The notes beneath the pieces were generated by a model. The model was not told the origin of the DNA and ran no database searches. It saw only the letters and a program-made list of their open reading frames with translations. From NCBI RefSeq assembly GCF_007565055.1, contig NC_044549.1, forward strand, positions 68,166,882 through 68,230,881: a stretch of DNA of 64,000 nt. The letters are read 5' to 3'. The stretch's first letter is position 1. Each line of letters starts with the position of its first letter. Origin of the DNA: Rhinopithecus roxellana (lineage: Eukaryota; Chordata; Mammalia; Primates; Cercopithecidae). Shown here one piece after another: positions 55,351-64,000 of the stretch. The translations under genes and the position numbers were made by a program.

Positions 55351-56879
55351 AAAAATAAATATTTTTTGACACATAGCCAAGTCTAAACATGTAGAAATTT
55401 ACAGATTGGTGTAAATATTGGTGGTAACTATAAAAATTCCACATCTCCAACTGTTTATATATTATTCTTACACACATGTTTATAGTACTACACCAAAGGG
55501 ATCTTTTTCCCTGATAGAAAAGTGGAGTAAATGTTTACATGCAACAAAGAAGGATTGATTCCAGTCTGCAATACTACTCCCTAGAATTCTTCTATCACGA
55601 ATGAAGTTCTTCCATTTTTCATCACGATAGGAGTGGTTTATCAGATTTTCCTATAGCAATTCCAATTTTGCTTATCAGTTAGTACTAAAATGTGTCATCT
55701 TCCTTTCTTTATTTAGGAATTGTAGGAAGCTGTGCAATGGCATGTGAGATGTGAGGAGCATCTGTTAAAGAGAATGCTAGAGTCGAAGGTGTGAAAGGTT
55801 TAAAGAAATGATAAGCTTTGGGCTCAGCTTCCCCCTAGGATTACAAAGGGCTTGCAACATTAGAGAGCTAATTTTTAGCCTATTTCCATGAGGAAGATTT
55901 TATCTTAATAAATACTTAGATTCATAGAAATGGTGAGTTGACTCTATGCTGTTCCTTTTATGTCTAGCTTAATGTTTACAGTAACTCTGGAGGTAGAGGG
56001 TTAGTGATTTATATTTTAACCAGTTCCTTGTTTAACACAATCATCTATCTTGGCTATTGCTTAACACTGTTTTAAGGGCTCCAAAGAAATACATACACAT
56101 GTATAAAATTGTTTTGGATTTTTGTGTCCCAGTGATACAAAAATTTCTAGAAATACACATGAACAGTCAGATATTCTCTAAGTGAGTTTATGTCTTTTAC
56201 TTGCATTTTCTTTCTATTAGTATACCTTTCATTGCTACAGAAAGGCAGATCTACCGTTTGTGTTATGTTGGATTTTTCAGGCCATTGCATTCTTTTCCTG
56301 TTTATTATTTTGAGGCCCTCTCAGTTATCCACTGAAGTGATTACTAAACAATCTCTCCTAGAGTTTTGGTGTTATCTCTACCTGGTTTTCCAACCACATT
56401 CTCTTGAAAGAATCTTTAATTTAGGCTCATATCAACAATAAAATAATAAAATAGTGGCTTTATTTTTGTTTTAATTATGGCAAGGTAATTTATGCCTGAT
56501 TTGTTTATTTACTTAGAACTCATAATCATTATTCACATTTCAGCCTGATTTAAGCATTAATTTTTATGGTTGTTTTGAGATGGATCTTAAGCCATCAAAT
56601 GTTCCCAGCAAAAGATGGCATTTTTTCAGAAATATAGACATTAAACTTAATGAAATTTACTTTGCCAAATTCATACAGTCTTCATTTTATTTCCCTATGA
56701 TAAATACCTTCTTATATCTCATTTGTTTCAGATTCTCTTTCTACTTCCTATTACCCAAGAAAATATTGGTTTTTTGCTTGTTCAGGTCAAATGTTTAAAT
56801 GAATTGATTAATATTCAGTACTTGCTGTTAGACAAATACAACTATTCATTTCTTCTCTGCCGTCTACTCAGAGTGTTTT
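55351..56879. other. No recognised element
   Basis: AT-rich sequence. Frames at 56190-56441 and 56580-56798 are leucine/phenylalanine-rich by base composition only. Confidence 0.45.
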
Positions 56880-57180
56880 CTCCTCTGGTATACTGTCTTC
56901 CTCTCTTGTCATGTTCTTTTACTTTCACTGAAATCCTACCTCAATTTTAAAGTAGAGCTCAAATCACACATTCCTGGTGTCAGTTTGTCCATTTTCTGGG
57001 TTTTCCCAAATCTTCTCATTTGGAATTACACTCTCCCTCCAGTAATCATTCATCATACTGTGAACACTTATCACCACCTGCCTTGTGTTCTATGTAGGTG
57101 AGGATGTTTTTGTTTTCCCACTATGATAACAATTACTAATGGACAAATTCCTTATATTTTGTAACCCTCGGGGTACTTAA
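56880..57180 (+). mobile_element. Possible L2 3' part
   Basis: CTACCTCAATTTTAAAGTAGAGCTCAAATCACAC and CTGTGAACACTTATCACCACCTGCC resemble L2 3' blocks (CTCAAATGTCACC ... ATAGCACTTATCACCACC). Confidence 0.5.
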
Positions 57181-57316
57181 CTTATTCATAATACGTTTCC
57201 AGGAATATTGAGTACATTAAATGAGAAAGTTTCTTAGCCAAGGTATTGATTCCATTGAATTTACTGGTCTTCATATATTTGTATCTGCCTACTTTGGCAA
57301 GATATGTAAGAAAGGC

Positions 57317-57610
57317 GCCGGGCGCGGTGGCTCAAGCCTGTAATCCCAGCACTTTGGGAGGCCGAGACGGGTGGATCACGAGGTCAGGAGATCGAGACCA
57401 TCCTGGCTAACACGGTGAAACCCCGTCTCTACTAAAAAAATACAAAAATCTAGCCGGGCGAGGTGGCGGGCGCCTGTAGTCCCAGCTACTCGGGAGGCTG
57501 AGGCAGGAGAATGGCGTAAACTCGGGAGGCGGAGCTTGCAGTGAGCTGAGATCCGGCCACTGCACTCCAGCCCGGGCGACAGAGCGAGACTCCTTCTCAA
57601 AAAAAAAAAA
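57317..57610 (+). mobile_element. Young AluY (Old World monkey type) with 17-bp TSD
   Basis: GCCGGGCGCGGTGGCTCAAGCC (sense form of the monkey GGCTTGAGCC change), GAATGGCGTAAACTCGGGAGG, GAGATCCGGCCACTGCACTCC. Flanked by AGATATGTAAGAAAGGC (57300-57316) and AGATATGCAAGAAAGGC (57611-57627), 16 of 17 identical. The 88-codon minus frame here is Alu-derived. Confidence 0.96.
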
Positions 57611-57714
57611 AGATATGCAAGAAAGGCAATGAATGACATCAATATTTTCTGTGGAAGCTAAGGACTTTCAGTTCTGTTTTACTTCCTTTCAGTTCTGTTT
57701 TACTTCTGTTTCAG

Positions 57715-57885
57715 CCTTGTATTAGCAAATCAATTAACCTTTCGAAGCCTCAGTTTGATCATCTGAAAAAAGGAAGTAATGATATCTCCTCATTGTTGTG
57801 ATAATTACATAGATAATAATTGCAAGGAGCTTGACACCATACTATAGCATATAGAAAGCACTCTATAAATGCCAATTGCTAAAAA
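57715..57885 (+). mobile_element. MIR
   Basis: ATTAACCTTTCGAAGCCTCAGTTTGATCATCTGAAAAAAGGAAGTAATGATATCTCC ... GTTGTGATAATTACATAG ... AAGCACTCTATAAATGCC is a nearly full sense MIR. Confidence 0.82.
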
Positions 57886-58449
57886 TACAAATAACTGTTA
57901 CTGTTGTCTTCATTATTAACTTTTTACTCAGGATACATTTTAAGTATCCAAGGAGACTGACTCTGGAAAAAACAAGAATTAGAACTCAGATTTCTGATAG
58001 TATCTTTATCAGAAAAAAGGTAGAGAAGTGAACATTTCTGTTCATTTTATGAAAGGACAATCTTGATGCATATTAATACTTCATCTCAAGCCAGGATGTA
58101 AGGTTTGGGGTGGGGCCATTAAATAATCCTGCTTGAGTGATTCTACCTTGTTTCTAAGTAGTCATTGCCTGCAGAGTTTTGATGAAACATCTAATAGAGA
58201 AATTTTGGAGAGGTATTATATATAATTGACAGAATACTATTGGTTGTACTGAAATATCTTCCTTCTGTTAAAAGAATGAAAACATTGATGCATCCCAGAT
58301 TTGTGGGCCTTTTATTGGAAGTTTGTGGAGATGGAAATTTAATGTAAAGGGAAACATTTGTTTTTCCTCTGAGGAAACCTGAAAACTTCTACATTTCAGA
58401 TTTTAGGTTAAATTTTTCATTCACATTAACATTTCTGTCTTTTAGCTGA

Positions 58450-59745
58450 TGTATAGCTCAAAATATGTCAGATCCCCTACCTCACACAATATACAAATAC
58501 TAACTTTAAATTAATTACAAATCATCTAAATATAAGAGCCAAAACTCTGAGAAGAAAACCTGGGAGAAAATCTTTATGACGTTGGATTAGGCATTCTCTT
58601 TAGATAAGACAAAAAAAAAAAAAAAAGATAAGTGACAAAAGGAAAAGATAGATTGCACTTTATCAAAATTTAAAAAAAAAATTCTTTCAAAGGCTACCAT
58701 TAAAGCAATAAAAGACATCCCAAGGAGTTGGAGAAAATATTTGTACATATATATCTGATATGGGACTTATATCTAGAATACATAAAATATCTTACAAGTC
58801 AACAATAACAAGAATAATAACCAAGTTAAAACATGGCAAAGGATTTGAATAGCCACAGCCTCAAAGAAAATGTGCTAGTAGCCAGCATGCATATGAAATG
58901 ATGCTCAAAATGATTAGTCATCAGGTAAATGCAAATAAAATCACAGTGAGATATCCTGTTACAATCACTAGGATGATTAAAATAAAAAAGGCACTAATAA
59001 CTCTTTCTAAATAATAATAAAAATGTGCAAAAATTGAAACCATCATACACTGCTGGTAGAATTATAAAATAATGCAGCCAATTTGGTAAGCATCTTGACA
59101 ATTCCTCAAAATGCTAAAATAGAGTTATCATTTCACCCAGTAATGCCACTACTAGGTATATACCCAAGAGAAATGAAAAATACATGAACACCAAAACCTG
59201 TGTATGAATGTTTATAGCAGCATGATTCATAGTTGCCAAAAAGTGGAATCCACCCAGATGTTCATTAACTGATAAGTTAGTACACAAAATGTGTGTATAT
59301 CCATATAGTGGAATGCTATTCAGCAATGAAGAGGAATACTGATGCTACAACATGGATAAACCTTGGAAACATTCTGCTAAGTGAGAGAAAGTAGTCACAA
59401 AAGATCACATATTATATGATACTGTTTATATGACATGTCCACATTAAGCAAATCCATAGAGACAGAAAGTAGATAAGTAGTTGCCAGGGGCTGAGAGGAG
59501 AGGAGAATAGGCAGTGACTCCAAAGAAAACATGAAAGTAAATGTATGTGGACTGATTTTTGTGGAGATGAAAATGTTCTGAAATTGGATGGAAACTCTTG
59601 GAAAGTACTAAAAACCATTGAATTGTATACTTTATTTTTAATTTTTTTACAAAGGCACAGAACCAATGCATGAATTGTATACTTCAAAGGAGTGAATTTT
59701 ATATTATATGAATAATATCTCAATAAAATTCTTAAGGGATATAAG
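58450..59745 (+). mobile_element. L1M 3' end (ORF2 end and 3' UTR)
   Basis: GATCCCCTACCTCACACAATATAC, CTGATATGGGACTTATATCTAGAATAC, GTCATCAGGTAAATGCAAATAAAATCAC, TACCCAAGAGAAATGAAAAATACATG, GTGGAATGCTATTCAGCAATG, AGTAGTTGCCAGGGGCTGAG and the tail GTATACTTCAAAGGAGTGAATTTTAT give a continuous 1.3-kb L1M (MB/MC/MD-like). It is the longest uninterrupted L1 piece in the window. The minus-strand frames at 59114-59326 and 59412-59783 are antisense to it. Confidence 0.88.
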
Positions 59746-59756
59746 AATTTATACAC

Positions 59757-59793
59757 CCAACCCCCCAGCCCACCCCCCCACACATACCCCAGG
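59757..59793. repeat. C-rich low-complexity tract
   Basis: CCCAACCCCCCAGCCCACCCCCCCACACATACCCC, next to the L1M tail. Confidence 0.9.
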
Positions 59794-60589
59794 GTACAAA
59801 ACAGAAAAATAAGTCAGATTCAGTCTCCCTAGTGAAACTTATTTTTATAAATAACCTGTTGTTGGCCTTATCAAATGTGCTCCCTGAAAAGAATGCTGAG
59901 ATGCATGCAATTTGTAAGTCAGATTTTCATTCTGTCATCTTTCTCTAAACTAAACAAATACTGGAATTAACACCATTATGTTTGTCTACATTGTTTATTC
60001 CCTTCCCCAACCCCTAAAAGCCACTACAGACTTCTAATCCATCATAAAAGAATCTGACAGAAGCCCACCCCGATGACTTAAGTATATCACAGGGAAGTCA
60101 CATTGCTTGTGCTACCATGTTTTATACCCCATTTGGTATTCTTTGGATGCAAATTTTGGCTCCCACCTTAGCTGCAAAATCAGCTTGCATTCTGCTTAGG
60201 GCTTGTTTTCTGTGTTAGGTTTTACCAAACATTGAGAGTTAATAGCTTCTGGGAACCTTCACCAAAGAAGATTCAGTTTACTTACTGGAGAGCCAGTAAG
60301 TAAAGGCACTCCTCTTCTTTACTGCTTTAGGTGGACAACTTGGAAGGTAATTTTACACTGTTCCGTCCAGTTGCCCTGTGGGTGCCCATGGTGGTTACCA
60401 GTTTAACAATCCTCCCTTGGATTAGCTTTCCATCCCTGCTTTTCCCATGCTTCCTAGGCATCCCTCCATGTATCTTTCCCCCTTCTGTTTCACGGTATCC
60501 CTTCTAAAACTAAACTTATTGTATATAAGCCCTTAACTCAGTGTCGGTTTTTAGGAGATGTCAAGCTGACACACTGACTTTTAGAATAT

Positions 60590-60700
60590 CGAGGACCCTA
60601 GGTGAGCTACTTAATGTTTCTGTGTCTCAGTTGCTTCATCTATGTGGAATAATAATTATTATTGCCTCCCATGCAGAAAAGAGTTGACAGAGTAGGCCTG
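60590..60700 (+). mobile_element. MIR
   Basis: GTGAGCTACTTAATGTTTCTGTGTCTCAGTTGCTTCATCTATGTGGAATAATAATTATTATTGCCTCC is a sense MIR core. Confidence 0.75.
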
Positions 60701-60919
60701 AGAATGTTATTCTTACAGAGGCCTGCTTATGAGAATGTCCCTTGGCTGGCATCTGGGATTGAGGCTGGTACTGATATAAAATTCTCCCTGACTGATTAGA
60801 GTGGATCACCATGCCTAGACTGTACAATGTGTTTTATGCTGCATGCCTGCATCCTTCTGGGAGTTTGGAATTGTGGTACATGGTAGTATAAGGGAGGGAA
60901 AATGGCTTCCCTCTTTCCT

Positions 60920-61560
60920 TTTAGGTTCTTGGCTGGGCTACAGATTAAACTGACACAAGGCTGGTTAACAGAGAAAAAACCCTAATTACATATGTAAGTG
61001 CAGCCATCCCACAAAATGGGGTCCCACAACTCGAAGAAGGGTCAGATGATTGAAGCTTATTTAGTGTCCTGAGCTTACACAAAGGGATAGGAATTTGGGG
61101 CTTCTTGGAGGGCCGCTAGGTGTGGAGAGATAAGATATGGGAGAGTGAAGTGAATACAGAGTATCTTCTTATGTAGATAAAATGTCTTTCAGGTAATAAA
61201 AGTTATCTGGAGTAGCCCTCATATAGATATTTTTACTAATGTAGATTTCTTTTATAGATGTAAGTTTCTTTTACAAAAGGACAGCTTTTCAGAGCTACTC
61301 CTGTGGCTGCAATTTCTTAGAATAACCAGCCAAATGTATGCCAAAGAAATATATTTCAGGGTGGCACATTCTGGTCTTCTACAGTCGTATTTTTGGATGG
61401 TGTGTCCTGAGCATCAACAGGAGGCAGAGCATACCTACGTGACCAGCTTCTCCTTCCTCACCTGCTCCTGTCAATAAAATACCCACCTGGGCACTGAGTC
61501 CCTAATAGACATCTCTGGATGGAAATAGTCCACATGTGTTGCTGCATTTTTGTTCCTGGG
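60920..61560. other. Possible ancient LTR-like repeat, unassigned
   Basis: GGTTAACAGAGAAAAAACCCTAATTACATATG, CCCACAACTCGAAGAAGGGTCAGATGATTGAAGC and GATAAGATATGGGAGAG have the feel of an old retroviral LTR or repeat I have seen, and CAATAAAATACCC is at about 61474. No ends or family can be established. Confidence 0.3.
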
Positions 61561-61779
61561 AAAGATGACAGTCTGTGAGACCACCTCATGGGAGAGAGAG
61601 AGAGCATAAGGAAACTTGCACATGAGTTCCTCCAGATTCTACCTGGGTCTTTTCCCTTGTTATCCAGCTGTGTACCATTACTGCATAGTTGTCATACATT
61701 TTTGCCATGAGTACAACTTAGATTCTGAGTCCTGTGAGTTCTAGTGAATCTCTGAGTAGAGGGCTGGTCTTGGGAATCC

Positions 61780-61885
61780 TTGACACACCTGCTATGGTTG
61801 TTGTGAAGATTAAATGAGGTAATATAGAAGACTTTAGCACAATGCTTCTAACATCCTAAGTGTGCAGTAAATGTTAAGATTTACT
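61780..61885 (+). mobile_element. MIR 3' half
   Basis: TGGTTGTTGTGAAGATTAAATGAGGTAATATAGAAGACTTTAGCACAATGCTTC ... GTGCAGTAAATGTTAAG. Confidence 0.78.
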
Positions 61886-62011
61886 TAGTACATTCTGTCA
61901 GCTCAATATGGGGTATCAGTTGGCGCTGGGATTCCCGAATGATTCACTGAGTATGTAAGTCATATTAGATATTCAAGAAACATAAAATGATATTAGAAGT
62001 ACTAAGGTTTG

Positions 62012-62314
62012 GGCCGGGGGCAGTGGCTCATGCCTGTAATCCCAGCACTTTGGGAGGCCGAGGTGGGCAGATCACGAGGTCAGGAGATCGAGACCATCCT
62101 GGCTAACACGATGAAACCCCGTCTCTACTAAAAATACAAAAAATTAGCCGGATGTGGTGGCGAGCACCTGTAATCCCAGCTACTGGGGAGGCTGAGGCAG
62201 GAGAATGGCATGAACCCAGGAGGCGGAGCTTGCAGCGAGCCAAGATGGCACCACTGCACTCCAGCCTGGGTGACTGAGCAAGACTCTGTCTCAAAAAAAA
62301 AAAAAAAAAAAAAA
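62012..62314 (+). mobile_element. AluY
   Basis: GGCCGGGGGCAGTGGCTCATGCC to GACTGAGCAAGACTCTGTCTC and 21 A's. GAGATCGAGACCATCCTGGC and GAATGGCATGAACCC mark AluY. AGTACTAAGGTTTG and AGTTCTAACGTTTG flank it (12 of 14 identical). Tandem, same orientation, 61 bases from the next Alu. Confidence 0.95.
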
Positions 62315-62375
62315 GTTCTAACGTTTGAATTTCACTTGATAATGCTCAATGAAATTGCTTTAAAACCCAGGTCCT

Positions 62376-62699
62376 GCCAGGCGCGGTGGCTCACGCCTGA
62401 AATCCCACCATTTTGAGAGGCCGAGGCGGGTGGATCACGAGGTCAGGAGTTCAAGACCAGCCTGGCCAAGATGGTGAAACCGCCTCTCTACTAAAAATAC
62501 AAAAAAGTAGCCGGGTGTGGTGGTGGGTGCCTGTAATCCCAGCTAGTCAGGAGGCTGAGGCAGAGAATTGCTTAAACTCAGGAGGCGGAGGTTGCAGTGA
62601 GCCGAGATCGCACTGCTGCACTCCAGCCTGGGCGACAAAGTGAGAATCCACCCCAAAAACAAAACAAAACAAAACAAACAAACACAAAAACGAACAAAC
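62376..62699 (+). mobile_element. AluS with 14-bp TSD
   Basis: GCCAGGCGCGGTGGCTCACGCC, GTCAGGAGTTCAAGACCAGCC, GCCAAGATGGTGAAACC. The tail is an A4-C repeat (AAAACAAAACAAAACAAAC). AAAACCCAGGTCCT is identical at 62362-62375 and 62700-62713. Confidence 0.95.
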
Positions 62700-62713
62700 A
62701 AAACCCAGGTCCT

Positions 62714-63074
62714 TCCCCTTATCTTTGGTACAGCCAATAGAAAAAGAACAATACTAGCTCATGACTTTTCTATTCTTTGTCAGCATGGGCCTCTTCCCCA
62801 AGCACTCCATTTAAAGTCATTGATCTAAACTTATTCTTTACTGTGCTGCACTTTTTACTGTTCATGTCTGCCTTGACACCATTCCCCATTTGGGGTGTCC
62901 TTCCTTTGCCATCAGCTTGCCCACATCTGACCCCCCTCATCATGAACTGGCTCACATCTTCTGTCTAGCAAGTTGTCATTGAAGTACTTGAATCTTACGG
63001 GTTTCCCCTTTTAGGGGATAGAGTGACCCCGCTGTAGTTTTAAAATCATGAATTTGAGTACAAGGATCTGGATT
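62714..63074. other. No recognised element
   Basis: Unassigned. 62840-62950 (CTTTTTACTGTTCATGTCTGCC ... CCACATCTGACCCCCC) might be a weak L2 trace. Confidence 0.35.
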
Positions 63075-63165
63075 TTGCACTATAGCTTTTCCTCTAACTT
63101 GAAGACCTTGAGCAAGTTACTTAGATTTTCTGAGGCTCTGTTTGGTAATCCGTAATAACAGCATA
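63075..63165 (+). mobile_element. MIR core
   Basis: TCTAACTTGAAGACCTTGAGCAAGTTACTTAGATTTTCTGAGGCTCTGTTTGGTAATCC matches the MIR core in the sense orientation. Confidence 0.78.
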
Positions 63166-64000
63166 ATTTGTTTACCAGGGATTATTTGCCAGGCTAGAGT
63201 GGGATGGGGGAATAAATTTGTTTGAATACTGGTAAAAGCATTGTATAGATATAAGACATCAAAATATGGCACCCACGTTTGCTTTTTTTTTTTTACATAT
63301 ATGATTCTTACCTCCTTGCTGTATGGTTTTATGTTGCCATTACGTTCTTACTTGTTTATGTTATTATGTTTCATTTCTTCAGATAGATTATAATATCCTC
63401 GAAGGTATTACTTGCCTCGTCTACATTTTGACACTCCCTATCATAGTTAGCAAAGTAGTATGCTGTTATTTGGGCTCCGTAAGAATCTTATCATGTTTAT
63501 TGATGAGGAATTTTGAGTTTGGAAACAATAGTTTAAGGGGATTTTTGGAAGAGGATTTTTGGAAGAGGAAAAAGCACTGGATAACCACTTTACATACAGA
63601 GCAGGAGCTACTGAAGTGGCAGATTTTCAGGGTTACTATGGGGAAGTCAAATCTTCTACACTGCTGGTTAATGGCGCCTTAATTATTAGCTGCTTTGGAA
63701 ATAAGTGCCCTATTACCCTGTAATTTCATTTCATTAACTATGCTCAGAGGTAGTGGTATCTGAGGCAAACAACCCTTAGATTTCCATTGCACCTTCATCA
63801 TAGGCAAATATTTATCATGGTTAGGGCTATTAAGTTCTTCATTAAGAACTTTATTAAGTTTATTAAAACTTCCTTTCTGAGATGTAAAAAGAGCCATTTA
63901 GTAGTGACCTATGAAAATGCAAGTATTATAAAGCAGTAATATAGACTATATAGTATTGAATAAGAATTTTAGCCTTTGTTTTATTTAACAAATGCAGATA
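63166..64000. other. No recognised element
   Basis: 63530-63570 contains a short tandem duplication (ATTTTTGGAAGAGG twice). The 119-codon frame at 63323-63682 has no domain-like pattern, and nothing around it suggests an exon. Confidence 0.45.

Noticed and set aside
59412..59783. 123-codon minus-strand open frame
   Set aside because: Antisense to an L1M 3' UTR. No coding features.
63323..63682. 119-codon plus-strand open frame
   Set aside because: No domain, signal or conserved-looking stretch. Consistent with chance.

Overview
The window is nuclear DNA from a primate, almost certainly an Old World monkey (Cercopithecidae). It is AT-rich, has no recognisable protein-coding exon, and carries many Alu, L1, L2, MIR, MaLR LTR, Tigger and hAT elements. 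At least four Alu copies (5868-6179, 11737-12001, 53508-53816, 57317-57610) share base changes typical of the cercopithecine AluY lineage (GTGGCCGG before the B-box side, GGGTTTACGCC, CAGGCTTGAGCC). Macaque, baboon and vervet cannot be separated by eye. The window could be intergenic or lie inside a very large intron. Every longer open frame I checked is inside a repeat or lacks any protein-like pattern.

Layout. 0-8 kb: a twin-primed (inverted) L1 at the left edge; an old AluJ; one long decayed L1M on the plus strand (about 2.6-5.83 kb) split by two Alus in opposite orientation; a young AluY with a perfect 13-bp target-site duplication (TSD); and an L1P 3' end. 7.4-19 kb: an L2 remnant, an MST LTR nested inside an MLT1-like LTR (9.05-9.83 kb), a truncated AluY, MIRs and dinucleotide repeats. 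19-24 kb: an AluJ, an MLT1-like LTR, then about 3.3 kb of less AT-rich, repeat-poor DNA that I cannot identify. 24-34 kb: FLAM, a Tigger-type element, AluJ, an MLT1-like LTR, two closely related MST LTR pieces (one splitting a hAT transposon), an L1 with an Alu and an odd Alu-head triplication inside it, and two AluS copies. 34-43 kb: L2 and MIR relics, a hAT MITE inserted into a MIR, an AluS and a short, recent-looking L1PA tail. 43.0-45.3 kb: a nearly full-length Tigger1 DNA transposon with both ends and its TA target duplication, coding for a dead transposase. 45-51 kb: Alus, an MST and a THE1/MST LTR. 51.5-53.8 kb: the most instructive part, an old L1M that received an L1P carrying a 3'-transduced flank, and then an Alu at the same nicking site. 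54-64 kb: L2, a 7SL-derived Alu monomer, two AluY copies, an AluS, a 1.3-kb L1M 3' end and MIRs.

Nothing here acts together as a gene system. What the window records is retrotransposition chronology: nested insertions, TSDs, inversion, transduction and tail microsatellites. Repeat family names come from recognising consensus sequence by memory. Subfamily names and the edges of old elements are approximate (tens of bases).
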